This document shows, in pieces, positions 56,668 through 64,000 of a stretch of DNA of 64,000 nucleotides; position 1 is the stretch's first letter, and every line of letters starts with the position of its first letter. Source of the stretch: Marinomonas sp. CT5. Its GTDB lineage: Bacteria > Pseudomonadota > Gammaproteobacteria > Pseudomonadales > Marinomonadaceae. The position numbers and the translations under genes were made by a program. Under the pieces are notes generated by a model. It saw nothing but the letters and a program-made list of their open reading frames with translations. It was not told the origin of the DNA and ran no database searches. The stretch spans positions 833,174 through 897,173 of the forward strand of contig NZ_CP025572.1 of the NCBI RefSeq assembly GCF_018336975.1, given 5' to 3'.

Positions 56668-56753
56668 GCGGATGTGGCGGAATTGGTAGACGCGCCACCT
56701 TGAGGGGGTGGTGAGCATCGCTCGTGGGGGTTCGAGTCCCCCCATCCGCACCA
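56668..56753 (+). tRNA. tRNA-Leu (GAG)
   Basis: Acceptor arms GCGGATG and CATCCGC pair perfectly, with ACCA encoded at the 3' end. The anticodon stem CCACC/GGTGG holds a seven-base loop TTGAGGG, so the anticodon is GAG (56702-56704), reading CUC/CUU leucine codons. A long variable arm, typical of tRNA-Leu, precedes the T arm with GTTCGAGTC. It lies between secG and rimP, as in pseudomonads and relatives. Confidence 0.96.
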
Positions 56754-56756
56754 ATA

Positions 56757-56785
56757 TTGAATTGATGTCGTGTTTTGTGTATGAT
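56757..56785 (+). promoter_or_regulatory. Predicted sigma-70 promoter of the rimP leader
   Basis: TTGAAT (56757-56762) and TATGAT (56780-56785) are separated by 17 bases, immediately after the tRNA. Transcription would begin near 56792 and cover the rimP leader. Confidence 0.6.
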
Positions 56786-56964
56786 GTCGACATATTGATG
56801 CAGAGTAATCTGGTTTGTCGAGATTTTGTCTCTTCTGAAGAGGTTGGTCTTATGGTTTTCCTAGTTTAGGTATTCGCACCAGTTTGTTCTTAGTGTTTAA
56901 TGTCAGGATAGACGGCCTTCTTTGGAAGGATACTCTCTCAGTAAGATTTGAGTAGAGTGCTGAG

Positions 56965-56985
56965 AACCCCTATATGGGGTTTTTT
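56965..56985 (+). terminator. First terminator in the rimP leader
   Basis: AACCCC and GGGGTT enclose five bases, followed by a T run to 56985. It lies 92 bases before rimP. Confidence 0.8.
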
Positions 56986-57014
56986 GTTATCTGTACTGTT
57001 ACGTTTATAAATGG

Positions 57015-57038
57015 AAATGGGCCTAGAGCCCGTTTTTT
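57015..57038 (+). terminator. Second terminator in the rimP leader
   Basis: AAATGGGC and GCCCGTTT form an eight-base stem with a five-base loop and six T, 40 bases before the rimP start. Because it lies in the 5' leader it is a likely attenuator. Confidence 0.75.
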
Positions 57039-57077
57039 GTTTCTGCGTTTTACAAAATTGGTTTTCGGAGAAAACGA

Positions 57078-57539
57078 TTGTCAGCAAAATATACGATTTT
57101 AGAAGAACTTATTCGACCAGTCGTTGAAGGTTTAGGGTTTGAGTTTTGGGGTATGGAGTACTTATCTTTAGGTAAGGACTCTGTACTTCGCATTTATATT
57201 GAAACGGATGATGAAAAAGGGATTGATGTAGAAGATTGCGCCCGAGTTAGCCGTCAAGTTAGTTCTATTCTAGATGTTGAAGACCCAATCACAGGTGAAT
57301 ACAACCTAGAGGTATCGTCACCAGGTTTAGATCGGCCTTTATTTAGTTTGGCTCAATATCAGGCTTATATCGGTTCTATTGTTTCTTTGCGTTTACGTGT
57401 GCCTTTTGATGGTCGCCGTAAGTTTAAAGGGCAACTAATGGGGATCGAAAGCGAAGATGTTGTTATTCGCGTAGATCAAGAAGAATACTTATTGCCTATC
57501 GATTTGATTGATAAGGCGAATGTTGTTCCACAATTTTAA
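57078..57539 (+). CDS. rimP: Ribosome maturation factor RimP
   Basis: A 153-residue protein needed for 30S subunit maturation. Start is TTG at 57078 with GGAG about 7 bases upstream (product [20 protein letters not shown]). Family motifs: [31 protein letters not shown] and [13 protein letters not shown], with a C-terminal SH3-like domain from about 90. It is the first gene of the rimP-nusA-infB-rbfA-truB operon and is preceded by two terminators that may attenuate it. Confidence 0.94.
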   Translation: MSAKYTILEELIRPVVEGLGFEFWGMEYLSLGKDSVLRIYIETDDEKGIDVEDCARVSRQVSSILDVEDPITGEYNLEVSSPGLDRPLFSLAQYQAYIGSIVSLRLRVPFDGRRKFKGQLMGIESEDVVIRVDQEEYLLPIDLIDKANVVPQF

Positions 57540-57567
57540 AAATTAACCTTGAAGAGAGGCTAAAAGG

Positions 57568-59058
57568 ATGAGCAAAGAAATTCTTTTGGTAGTGGAAGCC
57601 GTTTCCAACGAGAAAGATGTTCCGAAACAAGTTATTTTCGAAGCCGTTGAAATTGCTTTAGCTAGTGCTGCCAAACGCCGTTTTGAAGAAGATGCATTAA
57701 TTCGTGTCTCTATCGATCAGCGTTCCGGTGATTATAAAACATACCGACAGTGGCATATTGTTGCCGATGAAGACTATTCTGCGCCAGCTTATGAGCTGAC
57801 AATTGATGATTCTGAAGAGCAAAACCTTGGTGTAGGCATCGGAGAAATTTACGAAGAAGAAGTCGAGTCTGAGGTATTTGGACGTATTGCAGCGCAAACA
57901 GCAAAGCAGGTGATCGTACAAAAAGTGCGTGAAGCCGAACGTGCTAAAATGGTTGCTTTATATGCAGAGAAAGTTGGCAAGTTAGTTCATGGTCAAGTTA
58001 AAAAAGTCACTCGTGATAGTTTGATTATTGACTTAGGAGAAAATGCGGAAGCGTCTTTGCCAAAAGATCAATTGATTGCTCGTGAAAGCTTTAGAATGAA
58101 CGACCGAATTCGTGCTTTGTTGCTCGAGATTCGTGATGACAGTCGTGGCGCTCAATTGATTCTTTCGCGTAATGATCCTGCGTTTATGATTGAGTTATTC
58201 CGTCTTGAAGTACCAGAGATTTCAGAAGAAGTTATTGAAATTCGTGGCGCGGCTCGTGACCCAGGCTTACGTGCTAAAATTGCAGTGAAAACAAATGACC
58301 GACGCATTGATCCGATAGGTGCTTGTGTCGGTATGCGTGGAGCACGAGTTCAAGCTGTTTCCAATGAAATGAATGGCGAACGTGTGGATATTGTGCTTTG
58401 GGATGATAACCCAGCTCAGCTAGTTATCAATGCAATGGCTCCAGCGGAAGTTGACTCAATTGTCATTGATGAAGATGCACATTCTATGGATGTTGCGGTT
58501 AAGAGTGATAATTTAGCGCAAGCGATTGGCCGTAATGGGCAAAATGTTCGTTTGGCTTCGACCCTGACTGGTTGGTCTTTAAATGTTATGACCAGTGAAG
58601 ATGCAGAAGCGAAACAACAAGAAGAATCTCAAAAATTGATTGATATTTTTGTTTCTGGATTGGATATAGATGATGATTTAGCCATTCAAATGGTTGATGA
58701 AGGATTCTCTTCATTGGAAGAGGTTGCCTATATCCCAATGGAAGAAATGTTAGAAATTGACGGATTTGATGAAGATTTAGTAAATGAACTGCGTTCACGA
58801 GCAAAAGAAGCCTTATTAAATCAAGCGCTTCAAGCTGAAGAGCAATTGGACGGTGCCAAACCTGCTGCTGATTTACTAGCAATGGAAGGCATGGACAATC
58901 ATCTTGCTTTAGTTCTCGCTTCTATGGGAGTAATTACCATGGAAGATTTAGCTGAACAATCAGTTGATGAGTTGCTTGAAATTGAAGGCATGACAGAAGA
59001 TCGTGCAGGTAGTCTTATTTTGACTGCTCGTGCACCTTGGTTTGCTGAATCTGAATAA
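57568..59058 (+). CDS. nusA: Transcription termination/antitermination factor NusA
   Basis: A 496-residue RNA-polymerase-binding protein that modulates pausing, intrinsic termination and antitermination. Order: N-terminal domain (1-130), S1 (about 135-200; [20 protein letters not shown]), two KH domains (about 210-345; [20 protein letters not shown]), and two acidic C-terminal repeats (about 370-490), as in enterobacterial NusA (495 residues). It follows rimP by 28 bases with AGAGAGG upstream. Confidence 0.95.
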   Translation: MSKEILLVVEAVSNEKDVPKQVIFEAVEIALASAAKRRFEEDALIRVSIDQRSGDYKTYRQWHIVADEDYSAPAYELTIDDSEEQNLGVGIGEIYEEEVESEVFGRIAAQTAKQVIVQKVREAERAKMVALYAEKVGKLVHGQVKKVTRDSLIIDLGENAEASLPKDQLIARESFRMNDRIRALLLEIRDDSRGAQLILSRNDPAFMIELFRLEVPEISEEVIEIRGAARDPGLRAKIAVKTNDRRIDPIGACVGMRGARVQAVSNEMNGERVDIVLWDDNPAQLVINAMAPAEVDSIVIDEDAHSMDVAVKSDNLAQAIGRNGQNVRLASTLTGWSLNVMTSEDAEAKQQEESQKLIDIFVSGLDIDDDLAIQMVDEGFSSLEEVAYIPMEEMLEIDGFDEDLVNELRSRAKEALLNQALQAEEQLDGAKPAADLLAMEGMDNHLALVLASMGVITMEDLAEQSVDELLEIEGMTEDRAGSLILTARAPWFAESE

Positions 59059-59084
59059 AATCTGAGTACATAAGGGGGAACTTA

Positions 59085-61649
59085 ATGACAGTTCAAACCG
59101 TAAAGATACTATCCGAGCTGGTAAATACGCCAGTCGATAAGCTACTAGCTCAGATGAAAGACGCTGGCCTACCTCAAACGAGCGCAAGCCAAGAAGTCTC
59201 TGAAGTTGAAAAGCAAACACTGCTTAATTATCTAAAGCGTCAACATGGCGAAGAAGGCGATAAAAGCCAACGTATTACTCTGCAACGTAAAACAACGAGC
59301 ACTTTGTCTCGTGACGGCGGAAAAGCGGTCAATGTAGCCGTTAAGAAAAAGCGCACTTATGTTAAACGTGATGATGTTGATGAAGAGGCTAAAAAGCAAG
59401 AGGAGTTGCTTGCGAAGCGTCTTGCGGAAGAGCAAGAGCGTTTAGCGGAAGAAAAAGCTCGTTTAGAAGCCGAGCGTAAGCTTGAAGAAGAGAAAGCGGC
59501 TAAAGCTAAAGCTGAAGCCGAAGAAAAAGCGCGCCAAGAAGCCGCTGTGAAAGCAGTTGTCGCGGATGCTGGCGCGGTCAATGAAACGGAGCAGTATGTT
59601 TCCGATACAGGAGCGGCAGAACCCGTGGAATCACCGAAGCAGCCTAAGGCATCAAAAAAAGTATCTCAACCAGCGATGGATAATAAAAAGTCAACTGTTG
59701 CGCCAAAAGGTAAAAAAGGTGCAGTAAGACATGATAACGACAAAGACAAACCTCGTGGTCGAGTTAATCCAGATAATAAGCGTTCACGTGTTAATGTGAA
59801 TGATGAAGACGAATTTACTCGTCGTGGTAAATTGGGTCGTAAAAATAAAAAGCCGTCAAAACAAGAGCACGGCTTTCAAAAACCTACGGCCAAAATGATC
59901 CATGAAGTGGCATTGCCAGAAAGTATCACCGTTGCAGATCTTGCTGAAAAAATGGCCGTTAAAGGCGCTGAAGTTATTAAGATCATGTTTAAGATGGGGG
60001 CAATGGCAACTATCAATCAAACTATTGATCGTGATACAGCGACTTTGGTTGTTGAAGAAATGGGTCATACGGTTAAATATATCGATGAAAATGCCGTCGA
60101 AAATGACATGATCGAAGCCATTGATTATGACGGTGAAGCGATTAAGCGTGCGCCTGTTGTGACTGTAATGGGTCACGTTGACCACGGTAAAACCTCGTTG
60201 CTCGATTATATTCGTACTACACGAGTTGCCGCAGGCGAATCTGGTGGTATTACACAGCATATTGGTGCATACCATGTAGAAACACCTCATGGAATGGTGA
60301 GTTTCTTGGATACACCTGGACACGCTGCGTTTACTTCTATGCGTGCTCGTGGCGCGAAAGCAACGGATATCGTTATCCTTGTTTGTGCCGCTGATGATGG
60401 TGTGATGCCACAAACGATTGAGGCTATACAGCATGCTCGCGCGGCTGAAGTGCCAATGGTTGTTGCGATTACGAAGATAGATAAAGAAGGTGCAGACTTA
60501 GATCGTGTTAAAAACGAGCTTGTTGCACAAGAAGTGGTGCCTGAAGAATGGGGCGGTGACGTTCAGTTTGTTGGTGTATCGGCTAAATCAGGTGAAGGTA
60601 TTGAAGAGCTATTAGAAGCGATTCTTTTGCAATCTGAAGTGCTTGAATTGACGGCTGTACCAAGCGCTCCAGCGAAAGGTGTGGTTGTTGAAGCTCGTCT
60701 TGATCGTGGTCGTGGCTCCGTGGCTACCTTACTTGTCCAAAATGGTACTTTGAATAAAGGTGACATCGTTTTGGCTGGTCTTCAAATGGGGCGTGTTCGT
60801 GCCTTGTTAGATGAAAATGGTAAAGCAATCAACGCTGCAGGCCCTTCTATTCCAGTTGAGATCCTTGGTCTTGATGGAACACCAGAAGCGGGTGAAGAGT
60901 TCATTGTTGTAGCGGATGAGCGTAAAGCTCGTGAAGTAGCTAACTTCCGTCAAGGTAAGTACCGTGAAGTTCGCTTTGCGCGTCAGCACTCTGCTAAATT
61001 GGAGAACTTGTTCTCTGAAATGGGCAAAGATGAAGTTCGTACATTGAACGTGGTTCTTAAAGCGGATGTTCGTGGTTCTCTAGAGGCCTTGATCAAATCG
61101 TTGACGGATCTGAATACAGATGAAGTGAAAGTAAATGTTGTGTCTAGTGGCGTGGGTGGTATTACCGAAACAGACGCTACTTTGGCTCTTGCTTCTGACG
61201 CCGTTATCTTTGGCTTTAATGTTCGTGCCGATAGTTCAGCTAAGCAGTTTATCGAGCGTGAAAGCATTGATCTTCGCTACTACAGCGTTATCTACAACAT
61301 CATTGATGATGTGAAATCAGCATTGTCTGGCATGTTGTCTCCAGATCTTCGTGAAGACATTAAAGGTACTGCCGAAGTTCGTGACGTGTTCCGTTCACCT
61401 AAGTTTGGTTTGATTGCGGGCTGTATGGTCATCGAAGGTACGGTATACCGCAACAAACAGATTCGCGTATTGCGTGATGATGTTGTTATCTACGAAGGTG
61501 AGCTTGAATCTCTTCGTCGTTTCAAAGATGCTGTTAACGAAGTTAGCCGCGGTATGGAATGTGGTATCGGCGTGAAAAACTACAACGATGTAAAAGTTGG
61601 CGATAAAATCGAGGTTTTTGAAACCGTCGAAGTAGCGCGTACACTTTAA
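59085..61649 (+). CDS. infB: Translation initiation factor IF-2
   Basis: An 854-residue GTPase that brings fMet-tRNA to the 30S subunit. The N terminus has an IF2_N domain, then a long charged region (about 100-200) rich in lysine, glutamate and alanine. GTPase motifs: [12 protein letters not shown] (near 363), the LDTPGHAAF loop and AITKIDKEG. Domains II, C1 and C2 follow to the C terminus. A second IF2_N domain begins near 265 ([20 protein letters not shown]). An internal start for a shorter form, as in E. coli, is possible but not evident. Confidence 0.95.
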   Translation: MTVQTVKILSELVNTPVDKLLAQMKDAGLPQTSASQEVSEVEKQTLLNYLKRQHGEEGDKSQRITLQRKTTSTLSRDGGKAVNVAVKKKRTYVKRDDVDEEAKKQEELLAKRLAEEQERLAEEKARLEAERKLEEEKAAKAKAEAEEKARQEAAVKAVVADAGAVNETEQYVSDTGAAEPVESPKQPKASKKVSQPAMDNKKSTVAPKGKKGAVRHDNDKDKPRGRVNPDNKRSRVNVNDEDEFTRRGKLGRKNKKPSKQEHGFQKPTAKMIHEVALPESITVADLAEKMAVKGAEVIKIMFKMGAMATINQTIDRDTATLVVEEMGHTVKYIDENAVENDMIEAIDYDGEAIKRAPVVTVMGHVDHGKTSLLDYIRTTRVAAGESGGITQHIGAYHVETPHGMVSFLDTPGHAAFTSMRARGAKATDIVILVCAADDGVMPQTIEAIQHARAAEVPMVVAITKIDKEGADLDRVKNELVAQEVVPEEWGGDVQFVGVSAKSGEGIEELLEAILLQSEVLELTAVPSAPAKGVVVEARLDRGRGSVATLLVQNGTLNKGDIVLAGLQMGRVRALLDENGKAINAAGPSIPVEILGLDGTPEAGEEFIVVADERKAREVANFRQGKYREVRFARQHSAKLENLFSEMGKDEVRTLNVVLKADVRGSLEALIKSLTDLNTDEVKVNVVSSGVGGITETDATLALASDAVIFGFNVRADSSAKQFIERESIDLRYYSVIYNIIDDVKSALSGMLSPDLREDIKGTAEVRDVFRSPKFGLIAGCMVIEGTVYRNKQIRVLRDDVVIYEGELESLRRFKDAVNEVSRGMECGIGVKNYNDVKVGDKIEVFETVEVARTL

Positions 61650-61661
61650 TAGGGCAAAATC

Positions 61662-62051
61662 ATGGCAGGCGAATTTAGTCGTACTAGTCGGATTGGTGAC
61701 CAGCTCCAAAAGGAGCTGGCGTCCTTGATCCAGTTTGAAGTAAAAGATCCGCGTTTAGGATTGGTTACTGTCAACGAAGTGCGTGTAGCAAAAGATTTGG
61801 GCTATGCGGATATTTATTACACCGTACTTGGTAAAGATGACCAGCCAGAAGTATTGGCAGAGAACCAAGCTGCACTTGATAGTGCAAAAGGGTTCTTGCG
61901 TCGTCGCTTAGCACAAGAAGTAAAACTTCGTGTGATGCCGCATTTGCGTTTCCATTACGACCAGAGTGTGGTTAATGGCTCTCGCATGTCGGCTCTGATT
62001 GACGAAGCGATTCGTGATGATGAGACCAAAAACGGTAACGAAGTCGAGTAA
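61662..62051 (+). CDS. rbfA: 30S ribosome-binding factor RbfA
   Basis: A 129-residue KH-like protein that binds the 16S 5' helix and aids late 30S maturation. Motifs: FSRTSRIGDQLQKELASLIQ at the N terminus, then VTVNEVRVAKDLGYADIYYT and the region RFHYDQSVVNGSRMSALID. It starts 13 bases after infB; truB follows after nine bases. Confidence 0.94.
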   Translation: MAGEFSRTSRIGDQLQKELASLIQFEVKDPRLGLVTVNEVRVAKDLGYADIYYTVLGKDDQPEVLAENQAALDSAKGFLRRRLAQEVKLRVMPHLRFHYDQSVVNGSRMSALIDEAIRDDETKNGNEVE

Positions 62052-62060
62052 TAAGTTCGT

Positions 62061-62987
62061 ATGGTTAAAGCAAAATGGCGTTCGGTAGACGGTATTGTTC
62101 TACTGAACAAGCCGATAGGTTTAAGTTCTAACCAAGCATTGCAACGTGTTCGTCGTCTCTATCAAGCGGCTAAAGCGGGTCACACTGGCGCGCTAGATCC
62201 ATTGGCAACAGGTATGTTGCCAATGTGTCTTGGTGAAGCAACAAAATTTTCGCAATACTTGTTGGATGCAGATAAGCGTTATTTAACTTGTATTCAGCTA
62301 GGTAAAAGGACGACTACGGGGGATCGTGAGGGGGACGTTTTAACCGAAGAGTTAATTCCTGACCTTACTGATGAATCCCTAGAAGCCATTCTGGATGGCT
62401 TTCGTGGTGAGATTGAGCAAATTCCACCCATGTACTCCGCTTTAAAGCATGAAGGTAAGCCTCTGTATGAATATGCTCGTCAGGGTATTGTCATAGAGAG
62501 GAAACGCCGTCGCGTTACTATTTCTAACCTAACCCTAGTTTCAAGAACCAAAGATACACTGACACTCGATATTCAGTGTTCTAAAGGAACTTATATTCGC
62601 ACTATTGGTGAGGATATCGGTGAGGCATTGGGTTGTGGAGCGCATTTGCACTCTTTGCATCGTATTTCGACCGCAGGTTATTTGCCAGAGAATATGATGA
62701 CGCTAGAAGAGTTTGAAGCGATAGCGGAGCAAGGTTATGACGCGTTAGACTCGCATCTAATCACAATGGATACTGCTGTTGAACATTTCGCGAAAGTAGA
62801 ACTGCCTGAGTCGGATACAATGAATATGATGTTTGGTAGAACCGTCGTCAGTCCAGTCTCATTGGCTAATGAGACGGTTGTCAGAATGTACGATTTTGGC
62901 TCTCAGCGTTTCTTAGGGCTTGGGCAAATAAAAGGCACGTCACTTCGTCCTTATCGATTGGTAAATACTAGCGAGTTCTCTTTATAA
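62061..62987 (+). CDS. truB: tRNA pseudouridine(55) synthase
   Basis: A 308-residue enzyme that makes pseudouridine 55 in the T-loop of tRNAs. The catalytic aspartate is Asp46 in HTGALDPLATGMLPMCLGEA; other motifs are VLLNKPIGLSSNQAL, IPPMYSALKHEGKPLYEYAR and CSKGTYIRTIGEDIG. A C-terminal PUA-like domain closes the protein. It starts nine bases after rbfA. rpsO follows after a 111-base spacer with a possible GGATA/TATCC dyad. Confidence 0.95.
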   Translation: MVKAKWRSVDGIVLLNKPIGLSSNQALQRVRRLYQAAKAGHTGALDPLATGMLPMCLGEATKFSQYLLDADKRYLTCIQLGKRTTTGDREGDVLTEELIPDLTDESLEAILDGFRGEIEQIPPMYSALKHEGKPLYEYARQGIVIERKRRRVTISNLTLVSRTKDTLTLDIQCSKGTYIRTIGEDIGEALGCGAHLHSLHRISTAGYLPENMMTLEEFEAIAEQGYDALDSHLITMDTAVEHFAKVELPESDTMNMMFGRTVVSPVSLANETVVRMYDFGSQRFLGLGQIKGTSLRPYRLVNTSEFSL

Positions 62988-63098
62988 ATAGCAGTGAGTT
63001 CTGCTAAAAAGAGTGTTAAACTTGTTGGCCTAGGATAACTGAAAATATGCTCGGCTATCCTTTACTTTTAATAGCATATTAATTTGGAGATTAAGATT

Positions 63099-63368
63099 AT
63101 GGCATTGTCTGCAGAATCAAAAGCAGCGTTGGTAAAAGAGTTTCAAGTAGCGGAAGGTGACACGGGTTCTCCTGAAGTTCAAGTAGCATTGTTGACTAAG
63201 AACATCGAAGGTCTTCAAGGTCACTTTAAAGCTCATATCCACGACCATCATTCTCGTCGCGGTCTTATCCGTATGGTAAACCAGCGTCGTAAGTTGTTGG
63301 ATTACCTTAAGCGTAAAGATGCAGCTCGTTACACTAGTTTGATCAAAAAACTAGGTCTGCGTCGCTAA
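63099..63368 (+). CDS. rpsO: 30S ribosomal protein S15
   Basis: An 89-residue primary 16S rRNA-binding protein. The start is the ATG at 63099 ([20 protein letters not shown]); a longer frame from 63084 lacks a usable ribosome site. Signature [20 protein letters not shown] and the segment [20 protein letters not shown] are characteristic. The length equals E. coli S15. A strong terminator follows. The leader holds AGGATA/TATCCT at 63032-63061, which might form autoregulatory structure as in E. coli, but no pseudoknot is obvious. Confidence 0.96.
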   Translation: MALSAESKAALVKEFQVAEGDTGSPEVQVALLTKNIEGLQGHFKAHIHDHHSRRGLIRMVNQRRKLLDYLKRKDAARYTSLIKKLGLRR

Positions 63369-63375
63369 GACTGAG

Positions 63376-63407
63376 AAAGGGCCATAAATTATTATGGCCC
63401 TTTTTTT
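63376..63407 (+). terminator. Terminator of rpsO
   Basis: AAAGGGCCATAA (63376-63387) and TTATGGCCCTTT (63392-63403) form a perfect 12-base stem with a four-base loop and a run of seven T. Confidence 0.92.
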
Positions 63408-63430
63408 ATTGGTCTCCCAAGGGACAGCCT

Positions 63431-63490
63431 GTACTTCATATGCGCTTTTCGTTCTTCAAATGAAGGCGTTTAAAGAGTCCATATGAGTAC
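63431..63490 (+). promoter_or_regulatory. Stem-loop in the pnp leader
   Basis: GTACTTCATATG (63431-63442) pairs with CATATGAGTAC (63480-63490) with one bulge, enclosing a smaller stem with TTCA/TGAA arms (63454-63464). It lies 53 bases before pnp. E. coli pnp is controlled through an RNase III-cut leader stem followed by PNPase decay; this stem is a plausible equivalent. Confidence 0.5.
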
Positions 63491-63543
63491 TGGCTTAAAA
63501 AGAGGTCTTTGGGAGAAGAATTTTTTTAATAAAAGGAATACGT

Positions 63544-64000
63544 GTGAGTATTACTACTAAGACTTTTCAGTTCGGTAACGATACCGTAACTCTAGAAACT
63601 GGCCGCATAGCTCGTCAAGCAACAGGTGCTGTTCTATGTACAATTGGTGATGCACAAGTACTGGCGACAGTTGTTGGTGCTAAATCAGCTAAACCAGGTC
63701 AAGACTTCTTCCCATTATCTGTTCATTATCAAGAGCGTGCTTACGCGGTTGGTAAAATTCCAGGTGGATTTTTAAAACGTGAAGGTCGTCCTTCTGAAAA
63801 AGAGACGCTAACTTCTCGTTTGATCGACCGTCCAATTCGTCCATTATTCCCTAAAGGGTTTATGAACGAAGTTCAGGTTGTTTGTACCGTTATGTCTACT
63901 AACACTAACCTAGACGCTGATATTGCGGCTATGTTGGCAACCTCTGCTGCATTGACTATTTCTGGTATTCCATTTAATGGTCCTATTGGTGCTGCTCGTG
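63544..64000 (+). CDS. pnp: Polyribonucleotide nucleotidyltransferase (partial)
   Basis: The first 152 codons of PNPase, which degrades RNA phosphorolytically in the 3'-5' direction and is part of the degradosome. It starts with GTG at 63544 after AAGGA (63535-63539 region), product [20 protein letters not shown]. RNase PH-domain segments follow ([40 protein letters not shown]). The gene continues beyond the right edge. Synteny rpsO-pnp and the leader stem agree with the usual autoregulated arrangement. Confidence 0.95.
   Translation, partial: MSITTKTFQFGNDTVTLETGRIARQATGAVLCTIGDAQVLATVVGAKSAKPGQDFFPLSVHYQERAYAVGKIPGGFLKREGRPSEKETLTSRLIDRPIRPLFPKGFMNEVQVVCTVMSTNTNLDADIAAMLATSAALTISGIPFNGPIGAAR

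Larger units (their letters stand above)
56786..57077 (+). ncRNA. Candidate rimP leader RNA (attenuator)
   Basis: A 290-base untranslated region runs from the predicted promoter to the rimP start and contains two tandem terminators (56965-56985 and 57015-57038) ahead of the gene. This arrangement fits the rimP leader described by comparative genomics in gammaproteobacteria, a presumed attenuator of the rimP-nusA-infB operon. NusA may take part in controlling readthrough of its own operon. I see no coding frame in it. Confidence 0.55.

Noticed and set aside
59856..60434. A 192-codon antisense frame inside infB
   Set aside because: Cysteine/histidine-rich product typical of reverse-strand translation of a conserved gene; no ribosome site.
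1..64000. CRISPR arrays, prophage, toxin-antitoxin or defence islands
   Set aside because: No regularly spaced direct repeats, phage structural genes or defence-type gene pairs were found in the window.

Overview
The window looks like a chromosomal segment of a marine gammaproteobacterium, most likely an Oceanospirillales member close to Marinomonas. This rests on recalled gene order and protein resemblance, not on a database search. The DNA is moderately AT-rich. The right third carries the conserved order rlmE-ftsH-folP-glmM-tpiA-secG-tRNA-Leu-rimP-nusA-infB-rbfA-truB-rpsO-pnp, as in pseudomonads and relatives. The left two thirds are metabolic, transport and regulatory genes.

Layout. 1-914: the end of an IS3-family element, a terminator left behind it, and a GNAT acetyltransferase gene broken by one extra G. 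1008-11925: a serine hydrolase with its LuxR-type regulator, DoxX, a ribitol-dehydrogenase-like SDR, a zinc-free MDR reductase, a MocR-like regulator divergent from an EamA/RhtB exporter pair, a LysR regulator, a 70-residue orphan and epmA. The MocR/EamA spacer holds an unusual set of nested inverted repeats. 12019-21182: a dicarboxylate-type two-component system (dctB-dctD), a gamma-glutamyltransferase and a dctP-dctQ-dctM TRAP operon with a candidate sigma-54 promoter. 21446-27950: tmcA and two tandem paralogous chemoreceptors.

28212-33150: a methylcitrate-cycle operon (GntR regulator, prpB, prpC, prpD) for propionyl-CoA use. Palindromic operators precede the regulator, and a third partial copy precedes a divergent small gene. 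33467-35917: a DUF1826 gene behind a good Zur-like box, then an SDR, a DCC-family thiol protein and a DUF3429 membrane protein. 36261-39079: a single-subunit (alpha2-type) glycyl-tRNA synthetase, a YdjA-like nitroreductase and an overlapping phosphopantetheinyl transferase. 39164-46792: a siderophore export/uptake block (TonB receptor, PvdE/SyrD-type exporter, FhuB, FhuD, FhuC) with Fur-like boxes but no biosynthetic enzymes. 47134-50446: prfC, erpA, an unrecognised 281-residue protein and yhbY.

50546-64000: housekeeping genes for rRNA methylation, membrane proteolysis, folate, cell-wall precursor synthesis, glycolysis, secretion, translation initiation, ribosome maturation and RNA decay (pnp runs off the right edge). 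A strong promoter and two tandem terminators form a rimP leader, and a long stem-loop precedes pnp. I found no CRISPR array, prophage, integron or obvious new defence system. The most notable items are the repeat cluster at 8004-8168, the regulatory links (GntR, Zur, Fur, sigma-54), the DctM insertion, the GAFTDA variant in DctD, the alpha2 GlyRS, and the siderophore transport block without synthesis genes.
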